Positions 1 to 7,161 of a stretch of DNA of 28,356 bases are shown piece by piece. This DNA is from JBOHCT01 sp050699055 (GTDB lineage Bacteria; Actinomycetota; Actinomycetes; Streptosporangiales; JBOHCT01), in contig JBOHCT010000028.1 in assembly GCA_050699055.1 (NCBI GenBank), positions 1 to 28,356 of the forward strand, in the 5' to 3' direction. The first letter of the stretch is position 1. Every line of letters begins with the position of its first letter. Below the pieces are notes generated by a model. The model searched no databases, was not told the DNA's origin, and saw only the letters and a list, made by a program, of their open reading frames with translations. The position numbers were made by a program, and so were the translations under genes.

Positions 1-20
1 ATCGGGGACAATGGGCCGTC

Positions 21-1085
21 ATGGGAGATGGGACCTGGCTGCTGTACGGCGCCAACGGCTACACGGGCCGGCTCATCGCCGAGGAGGCGGTCCGCCGCGG
101 GATGCGTCCGGTCCTGGCTGGCCGGCGGGAGGCCGCGGTCCGTCCGCTCGCCGAGCGCCTGCGCCTGCCGTACCGGATATTCGGGCTCGACGACATGCCG
201 GCCGAGCGGCTCGCCGACGAGATGGGTGCGGTCGACGTGGTGCTGCTCGCGGCCGGGCCCTTCTCCGCCACGAGCGGGCCCGTGGTCGAGGCCTGTCTCG
301 CCACGGGTACCCACTACCTCGACATCACTGGCGAGATCGACGTGTTCGAATCAGTCTTCCGGCGACACGCGGCCGCCCGGTCGAGCGGGTGCGTGCTCTT
401 GCCGGGAGTGGGCTTCGACGTCGTCCCCACCGACTGTCTGGCGGCCGCCCTGAGTGCCAGTTTGCCGGGCGCGCGGCTGCTCGAGCTCGCGTGGGCGGGC
501 GGCATGAGACCGACCAGTGGCACGGCGCGCACGACGATCGAGGCGTTGCCCGACGGGGGAGCGGTGCGCGAGGAGGGCAGCATCCGCCGAGAGCCGATCG
601 GTCGACGGACGCTGCTCGTCCCGTTCCGCGATCGGTCGCGGCTCGCGATGTCCGTCCCCTGGGGTGACGTCGCCACCGCGTACCACTCCACCGGGATCCC
701 CGACATCGTCGTCTACACCGCGGTCCCGCCTGTCATGGCGCGGGCGGTGCGGCTCGGCCGGACCCTTCTACCGCTCCTGCGCGGCGGCGGCGCCCAGCGG
801 GCGCTGCACGCGGCAGCCGGGAGGTGGTTCCGCGGCCCTGGCCCCGAGCAGCGTCGGTCTGGACGCACTCACCTGTGGGGGCGCGTACGCGACGCCGGCG
901 GGGAGGAGCGGTCGGCCACCCTGGAGACGCCCGAGCCGTACCACCTGACCGTCCTGACCGCGCTCGAGGCCGTCCGCCTGGTGGTGGACGGGCAGGTGGA
1001 GCCGGGCGCGCAGACCCCGTCGCTCGCCTTCGGCGCGGACTTCATCACCAGCATCCCCGGCTGCGATATCTCGCCAGGAGCGTGA
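21..1085 (+). CDS. Saccharopine dehydrogenase-like NAD(P)-binding oxidoreductase
   Basis: The 354-residue protein opens with a Rossmann fold whose dinucleotide-binding loop is visible at residues 10-16 (GANGYTG), followed by the AGRR segment that usually contacts the NADP ribose phosphate. This is the layout of the saccharopine dehydrogenase/trans-acting enoyl reductase superfamily. A segment near residue 130 (LLPGVGFDVVPTD) is also typical of that family. The substrate cannot be read from the sequence; relatives include lipid enoyl reductases and many uncharacterised proteins, so lysine metabolism should not be assumed. The frame is open to the left edge of the window, so an upstream start is possible, but the ATG at 21 starts exactly where homologues start. 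It lies 18 bp upstream of an amidase gene on the same strand and probably shares a transcript with it and the following SDR gene. Confidence 0.78.
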   Translation: MGDGTWLLYGANGYTGRLIAEEAVRRGMRPVLAGRREAAVRPLAERLRLPYRIFGLDDMPAERLADEMGAVDVVLLAAGPFSATSGPVVEACLATGTHYLDITGEIDVFESVFRRHAAARSSGCVLLPGVGFDVVPTDCLAAALSASLPGARLLELAWAGGMRPTSGTARTTIEALPDGGAVREEGSIRREPIGRRTLLVPFRDRSRLAMSVPWGDVATAYHSTGIPDIVVYTAVPPVMARAVRLGRTLLPLLRGGGAQRALHAAAGRWFRGPGPEQRRSGRTHLWGRVRDAGGEERSATLETPEPYHLTVLTALEAVRLVVDGQVEPGAQTPSLAFGADFITSIPGCDISPGA

Positions 1086-1103
1086 CACGAAAGGAAGGCC
1101 AAG

Positions 1104-2111
1104 ATGGAGGCTGTCGAGTTCCGCCCCGAGCGTGAGCAGTACGCGTTCACCTTCGGCGGCGTGCCGCCGGTCCTCTCGGTGAAGCCGGGGACCGTGCTGC
1201 GGCTGTGGACCGAGGACGCGTTCTGCGGGAACCTGCGTCGGACCACGGACCTGCCGAGCGCCGCGCTGACCATGCCGTTCGTCAATCCGCAGACGGGTCC
1301 CTTCTACGTCGAGGGGGCCGAGGCGGGTGACACCCTGGCGCTGCACCTCGTGGAGCTGGCCCCGGCCCGGGACTGGGGCGCGTCCAGCACCATCCCGTTC
1401 TTTGGCGGGCTCACGAGTACGGACCGTACAGCGACCCTGCAGGACCCACTGCCGGAGCGGACCTGGATCTACCAGGTCGACCGGACCAGACAGACGGTCG
1501 CGTTCGAGGCCCAGGGCAGTGAGCTTCACCTCGAGCTGCCGATGGCTCCGATGCTGGGCACGGTCGGACTCGCCCCCGCGGCGTACGAGGCCCGCTCGTC
1601 GCTGGTGCCCGACAAGTTCGGCGGAAACATGGACACCCCCGAGATGCGGGCCGGTGCGACCTGCTACCTGGGGGTCAACGTGGAGGGTGCCCTGTTCTCC
1701 GTCGGTGACGGGCATTACCGCCAGGGCGAGGGTGAAGTCTGTGGGACCGCGGTCGAGGGCGCGATGGAGGTGACGCTGATCGTCGAACTGATCAAGGGCG
1801 GAGCGCCGGCATGGCCCCGCCTCGAGACCGACGAGCAGCTGGCCGTCGTCGGTTCCAGCCGTCCGCTCGAAGACGCCTGGCGGGCGGGTCAGGTGGACAT
1901 GGTGGCCTGGCTGGGCGAGCTGTACGGGCTTGACTCGCTCGATGCCTACCAGCTGCTCACCCAGATCAGCGAGGCGCCGCTGGCCAATGTCGTGGACGTC
2001 AACTACAGCTCCGTCGTCAAGGCGGCCAAGGCGTTGCTGCCGCCGGCGGATGTCTACGACGGGATGCATCGATACCTGCGCGAGCAAGCGGCATCCATCA
2101 CCTCGGCGTGA
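1104..2111 (+). CDS. Acetamidase/formamidase family protein
   Basis: The 335-residue protein belongs to the FmdA/AmdA family of amide hydrolases, which release ammonia from formamide, acetamide or related small amides in the cytoplasm. Family landmarks are clear: NPQTGPFYVEGAEAGDTL at 61-78, FGGNMDTPE at 172-180 and GDGHYRQGEGEVCGTAVE at 201-218; the last contains the conserved His, Gln and Glu of the active-site region. Length fits the family (about 300-410 residues). A good ribosome site (AAAGGAAGG, from 1089) precedes the ATG. It sits between two oxidoreductase genes (18 bp after the first, 28 bp before the second), which suggests degradation of a specific amide-bearing compound rather than general nitrogen scavenging. 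The actual substrate is not deducible. Confidence 0.88.
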   Translation: MEAVEFRPEREQYAFTFGGVPPVLSVKPGTVLRLWTEDAFCGNLRRTTDLPSAALTMPFVNPQTGPFYVEGAEAGDTLALHLVELAPARDWGASSTIPFFGGLTSTDRTATLQDPLPERTWIYQVDRTRQTVAFEAQGSELHLELPMAPMLGTVGLAPAAYEARSSLVPDKFGGNMDTPEMRAGATCYLGVNVEGALFSVGDGHYRQGEGEVCGTAVEGAMEVTLIVELIKGGAPAWPRLETDEQLAVVGSSRPLEDAWRAGQVDMVAWLGELYGLDSLDAYQLLTQISEAPLANVVDVNYSSVVKAAKALLPPADVYDGMHRYLREQAASITSA

Positions 2112-2139
2112 TCGGCGACGGCGAAAGGTTGGGCGACAA

Positions 2140-2901
2140 GTGGATCTACAACTGGGCGGACTGCGTGCCCTGGTGACGGGCGGTACGAGGGGAATCGGGC
2201 GGGCGATCGTGGAGACCCTCGCCACCGAGGGCGCTTCGGTGGGGTTCTGCGCCCGCACTGCCTCTGACGTCACCGCGCTGGTCGAGACCCTCCGCGAGCG
2301 CGGAGTCACCGCGGTGGGCTCGGCCGTCGACGTGGCCGACCCTGACGGCATGCGGCGGTGGGTGTCGGAATCCGCGGCCGAGCTCGGCGGACTCGACATC
2401 GTCGTGGCCAACGTGAGCGCGCTGGCGATCCCGGACAGCGACGACAACTGGCGCACCAGCTTCGACGTGGACATGATGGGGACAGTCCGCCTGGTGACGG
2501 CAGCCATGCCGTACCTGGAACGAAGCGGTGCCGCGTCGATCGTGACAGTCGGCAGCGTCTCCGGTCGCGAGATCGATTTCGCCGCGGGCCCGTACGCGGC
2601 GTTCAAGGCGGCGATCATCCACTACACCCAGGGACTCGCGTACCAGCTCGCGGCCAGGGGCATCCGAGCCAACAGCGTGTCCCCCGGCAACACCCTTTTC
2701 CCCGGCGGAATCTGGGACAACACGAGGCAGAACGACCCAGACCTCTTCGCGCACGCCATGAACCTCAACCCGACGGGGAGGATGGCCAGGCCGGAGGAGA
2801 TCGCCCGCGCGGCGGTGTTTGTGGCCAGCCCGGCGGCGAGCTTCATCACGGGCGCGAACCTGCTCTCCGACGGCGCCCTGACTCGCGGCGTGCAGTTCTG
2901 A
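2140..2901 (+). CDS. SDR family NAD(P)-dependent oxidoreductase
   Basis: A classical short-chain dehydrogenase/reductase of 253 residues. The cofactor loop TGGTRGIG lies at 13-20, the catalytic Ser at 139 (VGSVSG), and YAAFK at 152-156 supplies the catalytic Tyr and Lys. Two deviations are visible: the usual NNAG strand motif reads ANVSA (90-94), and the Asn of the catalytic tetrad is Asp111 (FDVDMMG). The start was set at GTG 2140, preceded by AAAGGTTGGG; the open frame continues further upstream, but that part overlaps the amidase gene and is not SDR-like. The C-terminal GANLLSDGALTRGVQF resembles the dimer-forming end of the family. It is the third gene of the plus-strand set and probably oxidises or reduces an intermediate linked to the amidase. 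Substrate unknown. Confidence 0.87.
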   Translation: MDLQLGGLRALVTGGTRGIGRAIVETLATEGASVGFCARTASDVTALVETLRERGVTAVGSAVDVADPDGMRRWVSESAAELGGLDIVVANVSALAIPDSDDNWRTSFDVDMMGTVRLVTAAMPYLERSGAASIVTVGSVSGREIDFAAGPYAAFKAAIIHYTQGLAYQLAARGIRANSVSPGNTLFPGGIWDNTRQNDPDLFAHAMNLNPTGRMARPEEIARAAVFVASPAASFITGANLLSDGALTRGVQF

Positions 2902-2999
2902 GGAGACACTGGCGCCCCGAGGGATTGTCCCGGCTTGGCAGTGAAGATCATTGCGAGCATATTGTGCGGCGGTTCTCGTAAGTGAAGGGCGGCGGCTTT

Positions 3000-3779
3000 C
3001 TAGGAGGAGTTGCGCTGGCCGATGAGGTGGAAAACGCGGCTGAGCTGCCGGTAGGGGTCCCGGCGGCTGGCTTGCAGCTCGACGGCCGCGACAGTCGAGA
3101 CCTCTTCGGCGTCGGCAGCGTCGAGGCCCATCCAATCGGTGAAGAGCCACACACCGTACCAGGCGACTGGTTCCACCTCGTGTTCTCGCAGCAGCTCGGA
3201 CAGCCCCTCGACGGTGTCCGCCCGGGTGCCGACGCCGAGGACTCCGCGCTCTGTTCGGGCATCGAAGGCTGTTAGAGCGTCACCCCACCGGCGCTCTAGC
3301 GCGGGGCGAACGGCCAGGGTCTTGGCGTTGAGGGCCATCACCGATACCAGTCCTCCCGGTGCCGTTCGGTCGCATAGCGAGGAGAGCAGCGCTCCGGGTT
3401 GTTCCAGGTACATCAGGACGCCGTGACACAGCACCGCCGTGAAGCGCTGGCCGCCGGTTGCTCTGGCCGCGTCTTCTCCCCGTTCCTGCACGAGCCGTAC
3501 CCGGTCGCGTACGTCTGGGACCTCTGAGGCCAGCCGGTGCTCGGCCTTGTCCAGCATCGCCGGCGAGGGGTCGAGGATGGTCACCTCGTAGCCAGCGCGG
3601 GCTAGAGGGAATGACTGGTTGCCCGCTCCCCCGCCAACATCCAAGATGGCCGCAGGCGGCTTCGGGAGGTGATCCATCAGGTGACGGTGGAGGACGTACG
3701 TGCGGACTTGTCCCTTCACTGAGGCGTAGGCCTCGTCCACAAACTGGTCAGCGAGGAGAGCCCAGGTGTCCGCGCTCAT
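3000..3779 (-). CDS. Class I SAM-dependent methyltransferase, CmoM/SmtA-like
   Basis: The 259-residue protein has a Rossmann-like methyltransferase fold with motif I ILDVGGGAGNQ at 45-55, an acidic motif II end (TILDPS) and motif IV around LCHGVLMYL. Several features outside the SAM core recall CmoM (formerly SmtA), which methylates cmo5U in the wobble position of tRNA: the N-terminal KGQVRTYVL segment (22-30), the GGLVSVMALN strand, and the C-terminal VWLFTDWMG then ELQASRRDPYRQLSR. I therefore call it CmoM-like, but cmo5U synthesis normally needs CmoB, which is not in this window, so the substrate may differ. It starts at ATG 3779, points away from the tRNA-linked element to its right and is convergent with the SDR gene. 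The 98-bp gap to that gene shows no convincing terminator. Confidence 0.75.
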   Translation of the reverse strand: MSADTWALLADQFVDEAYASVKGQVRTYVLHRHLMDHLPKPPAAILDVGGGAGNQSFPLARAGYEVTILDPSPAMLDKAEHRLASEVPDVRDRVRLVQERGEDAARATGGQRFTAVLCHGVLMYLEQPGALLSSLCDRTAPGGLVSVMALNAKTLAVRPALERRWGDALTAFDARTERGVLGVGTRADTVEGLSELLREHEVEPVAWYGVWLFTDWMGLDAADAEEVSTVAAVELQASRRDPYRQLSRVFHLIGQRNSS

Positions 3780-3798
3780 GACTTCATGATGCGCCGCC

Positions 3799-3814
3799 CT
3801 TGATCTATCTGCAC
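3799..3814 (+). repeat. Integrase C-terminus scrap, copy 1 (LIYLH coding repeat)
   Basis: The 16-mer CTTGATCTATCTGCAC occurs here and again at 5280-5295, and weaker similarity (GC[G/A]CCGCC) continues to its left in both places. In the reading frame at 5280 the sequence encodes LIYLHATSERQ, the signature found just after the catalytic Tyr of actinobacterial phage-type tyrosine recombinases. This copy is therefore read as a second, shorter remnant of an integrase 3' end. It lies immediately outside the tRNA 3'-half duplicate at 3822. Confidence 0.55.
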
Positions 3815-3821
3815 ACGGCGG

Positions 3822-3867
3822 TGGTGCGCCCGGAGGGATTCGAACCCCCGACCGGCTGCTTAGAAGG
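3822..3867 (-). other. Duplicate of the tRNA-Arg(UCU) 3' half (attachment-site remnant)
   Basis: These 46 bp match 5444-5489 at 45 of 46 positions (C at 3853 against T at 5475). They correspond to the CCA end, acceptor 3' strand, T arm, variable region, 3' anticodon stem and anticodon loop of the intact tRNA-Arg. Similarity stops abruptly inside the anticodon arm, after AGAAGG. No D arm or 5' acceptor strand follows, so this is not a functional tRNA. A half-tRNA duplicate in the same orientation is the classic trace left by site-specific integration of a tyrosine-recombinase element into a tRNA 3' end. Confidence 0.85.
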
Positions 3868-3874
3868 TACGGAA

Positions 3875-3936
3875 CGATCTTGGTCTCTGACCCGCGGAGT
3901 GTCTACCTGCCGGGCCGCGCCGATCTTGGTCTTTGA
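3875..3936. repeat. Short direct repeat pair CGATCTTGGTCTYTGA
   Basis: Two copies of a 16-mer, at 3875-3890 and 3921-3936, differ at one position (C/T) and are 46 bp apart. They sit just inside the left attachment-site remnant. The core CGATCTTG is shared with the arms of the large hairpin at 19679-19742, which may point to a dispersed repeat family or to recombinase arm-type sites. No coding function is apparent. Confidence 0.5.
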
Positions 3937-3970
3937 GTGACCGCTGTCGACCGGGGCTGACTGTTCGATC

Positions 3971-3987
3971 GGGCACGCAGCGGGCAC
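3971..3987 (+). repeat. Direct repeat GGGCACGCAGCGGGCAC, copy 1
   Basis: This 17-mer is repeated exactly at 5355-5371, where it lies in the C-terminal codons of the integrase scrap. It is therefore probably another fragment of an integrase 3' end, or an arm-type recombinase site overlapping that end. It falls inside the upstream extension of the hydrolase reading frame, which argues for the later hydrolase start at 4008. Confidence 0.55.
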
Positions 3988-4007
3988 GATGGAGTAGCTT
4001 CGGTTGG

Positions 4008-4697
4008 GTGAACGATCTTCGGACGACGTACGTGGCCGGGATGCGGCTGGCTTATCGCGTGACCGGCGACCCGAAGGCTCCGCCGATGGTGTTGCTTCAC
4101 GCGCTCGGCGAGGACGGAACGAACTGGGACGGGGTGACAACGGCCTTCGCGGGGTCACGGCGGGTGTACGCGCCGGACCTCCGCGGCCACGGGCGGAGCG
4201 GCTGGCCGGGGACGTACTCTTTCGAGTTGATGCGCGATGACGTGCTCGGTCTCCTCGACGTCCTTGACCTTGACCGCGTCTCCTTGGTCGGGCACTCGAT
4301 GGGAGGCGCCGTGGCCTATCTGGTCGCTGAGGCTCACCCAGAGTTGGTCGACCGGCTGGTGATCGAGGACGCCCCACCGCCGCGCCCCCGCGTCCGTCCA
4401 CTCCCCGAGCGTCCCGAGGGGCCCTTGTCCTTCGACTGGACTGTGGTACGGGCCATCAATGAGCAGTTGGCCGACCCCGACCCGGCATGGTGGGATCGAG
4501 CCGCCGAGATCACTGCTCCCACTCTCATCGTCGCCGGCGGACCGGACAGCCACATTCCCCAGGACCAGCTTGCGGACATGGCTAGACGGATACCCGACTG
4601 TCGACTTGTCACCATCCGGGCTGGTCACCAAGTGCACACCGCCCGCCCGGCGGAGTTTGTCAACGAGGTGGCCGCCTTTCTTGGCTCACTGCCGTGA
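4008..4697 (+). CDS. Alpha/beta hydrolase
   Basis: A compact 229-residue alpha/beta hydrolase. The nucleophile elbow is GHSMGG at 95-100 (Ser97); the oxyanion-hole strand LLHALGEDG begins at 29; PDLRGHGRS lies at 56-64; the acidic residue is probably the Asp of AGGPDSH; and the catalytic His is most likely His207 in AGHQVH. The short region between elbow and acid means a very small cap. GTG 4008 is preferred over the TTG at 3933, because the earlier codons run through a repeat shared with the integrase scrap and homologues begin near LRTTYVAGMRLAYR. The ribosome site is poor. The gene lies alone inside the tRNA-associated element. Substrate cannot be predicted. Confidence 0.8.
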   Translation: MNDLRTTYVAGMRLAYRVTGDPKAPPMVLLHALGEDGTNWDGVTTAFAGSRRVYAPDLRGHGRSGWPGTYSFELMRDDVLGLLDVLDLDRVSLVGHSMGGAVAYLVAEAHPELVDRLVIEDAPPPRPRVRPLPERPEGPLSFDWTVVRAINEQLADPDPAWWDRAAEITAPTLIVAGGPDSHIPQDQLADMARRIPDCRLVTIRAGHQVHTARPAEFVNEVAAFLGSLP

Positions 4698-5010
4698 GGG
4701 CTCGGCTGCTTGGACCCGGGCACGTGGCAGGTACGCAGACGGCTCCGGAGTGGGTCTTCGTCGCCAGCGCGGTACACGGTGTGACCTGCGACCGGACGCC
4801 GGCGTACAGGCTATAGGTCCGAGATCATTGTGCGCATGTTGCGCAACGCGCCTGTCGCTCTGCCTCCCATTCCTCCCCCTGGCTTCACTGAGCCACCTTG
4901 TGAGGGGCCGGACGTGTCAAGGGTGTCGGAGGCATCGTGCAGCGACGGCAAGATGCTTTGCCCGATCCCCGTAGGGGACCCGGGGGCCGCGTAGCGGTCG
5001 GGCGAAGGAC

Positions 5011-5040
5011 CTGTGCCGACTCTGTGCCGACTCTGTGCCG
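5011..5040. repeat. 11-bp tandem repeat CTGTGCCGACT
   Basis: Two complete copies and one partial copy (8 of 11 bases) of CTGTGCCGACT run head to tail. An 11-bp period is about one helical turn, so copies would present the same DNA face to a binding protein. The position, about 400 bp from the tRNA attachment site beside the integrase remnant, would suit recombinase or accessory-factor arm sites, but this is inference. Confidence 0.6.
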
Positions 5041-5269
5041 CCCTTGACGCGTGTCCGGCCTCGACGAGACACTCAGCCGGGCCGGGAGGGGATTCCACGA
5101 GCGGTGGGATGCCCAGCCGCCGCGGATGGCATCCTAGAGGGACGGAGATCACGAGGAGATCAGCGATGACCCAGCCCCTTGGCACGCAGCCCGCGCCTCA
5201 GCGCACGCCTCTCCGTCGGCCCCCAAGGCCGCAGCGGCGCCGGCGAGCCGGGCCGACTCGGCGGCGCAG

Positions 5270-5394
5270 AGCACCGCCGCTTGATCTATCTGCACGCGAC
5301 GAGTGAGCGCCAACGGGTCGTCGCTGATGGGCTCAGCGCGCTTAGGAGCCGCTGGGGCACGCAGCGGGCACGCCGGCGTCGGGATGTGTCATGA
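5270..5394 (+). pseudogene. Tyrosine recombinase (integrase) C-terminal remnant
   Basis: From about 5270 the frame reads EHRRLIYLHATSERQ followed by RVVADGLSALRSRW and ends at TGA 5392-5394. The block IYLHATSERQR-ADGL is the usual ending of actinobacterial phage-type integrases, just after the catalytic Tyr region. No upstream integrase sequence (the Arg and His boxes) is present; upstream codons are Arg/Pro-rich and unlike an integrase. The fragment ends about 50 bp from the 3' end of the tRNA-Arg and points toward it, the normal arrangement for an integrase that uses this tRNA as its target. Confidence 0.65.
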
Positions 5395-5443
5395 GGCTGC
5401 CCGCGCGGTGGGGGATATACGGGCATGACCTGGGGTTTTGTGC

Positions 5444-5519
5444 TGGTGCGCCCGGAGGGATTCGAACCCCCGACTGGCTGCTTAGAAGGCAGCTGCTCTG
5501 TCCCCTGAGCTACGGGCGC
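5444..5519 (-). tRNA. tRNA-Arg (anticodon UCU)
   Basis: Read on the minus strand, the gene folds into a complete cloverleaf. The acceptor stem GCGCCCG/CGGGCGC is perfect; the D arm starts TAGCTCAGGGGACAGAGCA; the anticodon stem GCTGC/GCAGC closes a seven-base loop CTTCTAA with anticodon TCT; the T arm is GGGGGTTCGAATCCCTC. A73 is the discriminator and CCA is encoded (5444-5446 on the plus strand). Arg-UCU decodes AGA, a rare codon in such GC-rich genomes. Its 3' half is duplicated at 3822-3867, so it served as an integration site and was restored intact by the element. Confidence 0.95.
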
Positions 5520-5733
5520 TCCGTCTCATTGTGCACGGTCGCGAGGGCGGCTTACGTGCTTCCCGTCGCCCGGCCCGGCTGCTCCCGCCTCGGCCTGAGG
5601 CTACGGACGTCTCGGGCAAGGTTAGCGTCCCCGGGGTGTACGGGTGGACAGGACGCATGGGCGAGGTCGGACACCTCACCACACGGTTCGGGCCCAACGA
5701 CTGAGGGGTGCGCGAGTCAGCGATCGCTCGCGA

Positions 5734-7161
5734 TCACGGGACGGCGTCGGGTACACCGGCAGCGCGTTGCCCAGCCATCGGGGGGTCACCGCCGACCGGT
5801 GGCGGCGTGGTTTCGTAGGTGTGGCCCGTGGGGGTGGTCCAGGTCAGTCGCCCGTCTTCGTCTTGTCGCAGGTTCCAGTCTGGCTGCTGCTTGAGCCGGT
5901 GGTGATGCCGACACAGGCAGGCCAGATTATGGGCGGCGGTCGCGCCGTCCGGCCATGCGAGCGTGTGGTCGATGTCGGTACGCGACGCCGGTTGCCGGCA
6001 GCCGGGAAATCGACAGGTGGCGTCGCGGGCGCGGATGTAGTCGCCGAGCACGGCGCCTGGGGTGTAGCCGCGGCGGCCGACCTCGGTGAGGGCTCCGGTG
6101 GTGGGGTCGGTGAGCAGGCGACGCCAGGCGGCGTCGGCCGCGATCCGCCGGGCCACGGAGGCGGGGATCGGCCCGTAGCCGGCCAGCTCCCCGGGCCGCT
6201 CGTCCAGGCCCAGCAACGTGGTGGCGGCGACGGTCACCTGTGCCCGCGGCCGTGCCGGCGCGGCTCCCGTGTGCGCCGAACGTCCGGAGCCGGCCTCGCC
6301 ACCGCCCGCCCTGCCGCCAGACCCGTCTGGTGTACCTGCCTGTCCCGCTGGGGCGTGGCAGCGGCCGGTGAGCAGATCCACCAGGGCGTCCGCGCGCCGC
6401 TGATCCATCGTCCGCCCATCCCCGGCAGTGGCCGCCGTCCGCGCCGCGGCGTCGACCGCCTCCCACGTTGCTCGCAGCTCCTCCGCCGCCAGGTACGCGG
6501 CCAGCTCACCCATGCCATCCGGCAGCGGCTGGGTCGTCACCCGCCGATCCGCCTTCGCCTTCCGGTGCCGCTTGTCGGCGGCCTCGGGGTCGACGGCGAG
6601 CACCGCCCGGGCCACCGAGGCCCGCAGCTGCCCCGGCGTCTGACGCCACGCCCGCCCCAACACCCGCTCCTCCACTTTGCGTGCCAGGTCATCGGGCAGG
6701 CAGGCGACCTCGTCGGCGATCACCCGCCCGTGCGGCAGGGAGATGTCCCCACCCGCCAGGGCGTCCAACGTGCCCGGCAGCCGGTCACACAGATCCACCG
6801 CCAAACCGAGCCGAAGCGACGCCGACCGCCGCGACACCCGCAACGCCGGCGCGATCTCATCGGGGCAAAACTCACTCACCCCGTCGGCGGTGCGGGTCCG
6901 CGGCCCACCCGGGTCGCCCCGCTCCGGACGGCGGTGCCCCAACTCGGCGATCGCGGCAAGCTGACCGGCCTGCGCCCACGACACCAACCGCTCGAACCCC
7001 GCGATCGCCTCCACCAGGTCATACCCGCCCAGCTCGGCCGGATCCACGCCCGCCAACACCGCCGCCAGCTCCGGCCCCGGCGCCCCCGCAAACGGCGACA
7101 CGCCGGGCGCGTCGGCCTCGGCGGCGAGTACATCCCCCGTATCGAACATGCGTTCGATCAT
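5734..7161 (-). CDS. DUF222 / HNH endonuclease (13E12 repeat family)
   Basis: A 475-residue protein of the actinobacterial 13E12 family: an N-terminal DUF222 helical region (about residues 35-300, including the LPHGRVIADEV segment), an Ala/Gly-rich linker near 270-300 and a C-terminal HNH domain at about 383-422. The HNH part shows CRFPGC, then DIDHTLAW (Asp398-His399), HN at 411-412 and LCRHHH, with paired cysteines (383, 388, 415, 417) likely binding zinc. These multi-copy proteins are often considered mobile or defence-related nucleases, but their role is not established. ATG 7161 is used; GTG 7179 and ATG 7149 are alternatives. A 7-bp inverted repeat overlaps the start. It lies immediately beyond the tRNA integration hotspot. 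Confidence 0.85.
   Translation of the reverse strand: MIERMFDTGDVLAAEADAPGVSPFAGAPGPELAAVLAGVDPAELGGYDLVEAIAGFERLVSWAQAGQLAAIAELGHRRPERGDPGGPRTRTADGVSEFCPDEIAPALRVSRRSASLRLGLAVDLCDRLPGTLDALAGGDISLPHGRVIADEVACLPDDLARKVEERVLGRAWRQTPGQLRASVARAVLAVDPEAADKRHRKAKADRRVTTQPLPDGMGELAAYLAAEELRATWEAVDAAARTAATAGDGRTMDQRRADALVDLLTGRCHAPAGQAGTPDGSGGRAGGGEAGSGRSAHTGAAPARPRAQVTVAATTLLGLDERPGELAGYGPIPASVARRIAADAAWRRLLTDPTTGALTEVGRRGYTPGAVLGDYIRARDATCRFPGCRQPASRTDIDHTLAWPDGATAAHNLACLCRHHHRLKQQPDWNLRQDEDGRLTWTTPTGHTYETTPPPVGGDPPMAGQRAAGVPDAVP
7141..7158. promoter_or_regulatory. Inverted repeat over the start of the DUF222-HNH gene
   Basis: ATCGAAC-ATGC-GTTCGAT is a perfect 7-bp inverted repeat with a 4-bp spacer. 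It covers the first codons of the DUF222-HNH gene, between the alternative starts. It could be an operator or a translation-limiting hairpin; the sequence does not distinguish these from coding coincidence. Confidence 0.3.

Larger units (their letters stand above)
4698..5443. other. Gene-poor stretch between hydrolase and tRNA-Arg
   Basis: No intact gene is supported here. The stretch holds a perfect 10-bp palindrome (GTTGCGCAAC, 4838-4847), an 11-bp tandem repeat (5011-5040), and the integrase 3' remnant (about 5270-5394). A well-placed ribosome site (GAGGAG, near 5154) and ATG at 5166 open a short Pro/Arg-rich frame ending at 5306 that resembles nothing I know. A 52-codon Pro-rich frame at 4836-4994 is likewise unsupported. 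The content fits a decayed end of an integrated element. Confidence 0.55.
3822..5489. mobile_element. Decayed integrated element in tRNA-Arg(UCU)
   Basis: About 1.6 kb are bounded by the two copies of the tRNA 3' half (3822-3867 and 5444-5489). Inside are an intact alpha/beta hydrolase gene (4008-4697), a non-coding stretch with short tandem repeats, and a C-terminal scrap of a tyrosine recombinase whose 3' end points toward the tRNA, the usual place of an integrase next to its attachment site. No intact integrase, excisionase or replication gene remains, so the element is inferred to be a deletion remnant unable to move by itself. Whether the hydrolase arrived with it is inference. Confidence 0.6.

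Noticed and set aside
768..2618. A 616-codon minus-strand frame
   Set aside because: It lies antisense to the amidase and SDR genes, which have clear family motifs; the product is Arg/Pro/Gly-rich and low-complexity, a GC-bias shadow.
2911..2945. Possible third copy of the tRNA-Arg attachment site (GCGCCCCGAGGGATT)
   Set aside because: Only an 8-bp word is shared in register; the T-arm and anticodon-arm sequence is absent.
3933..4007. Upstream TTG extension of the element alpha/beta hydrolase
   Set aside because: The extra 25 residues are encoded by DNA repeated at the integrase remnant and are not hydrolase-like.
4836..4994. 52-codon Pro-rich small ORF inside the element
   Set aside because: No ribosome site, no recognisable family and biased composition; more likely non-coding.
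5391..5894. A 167-codon plus-strand frame containing GGIRTPDWLLRRQ
   Set aside because: This is translation across the antisense of the tRNA-Arg gene, a common false protein in databases.
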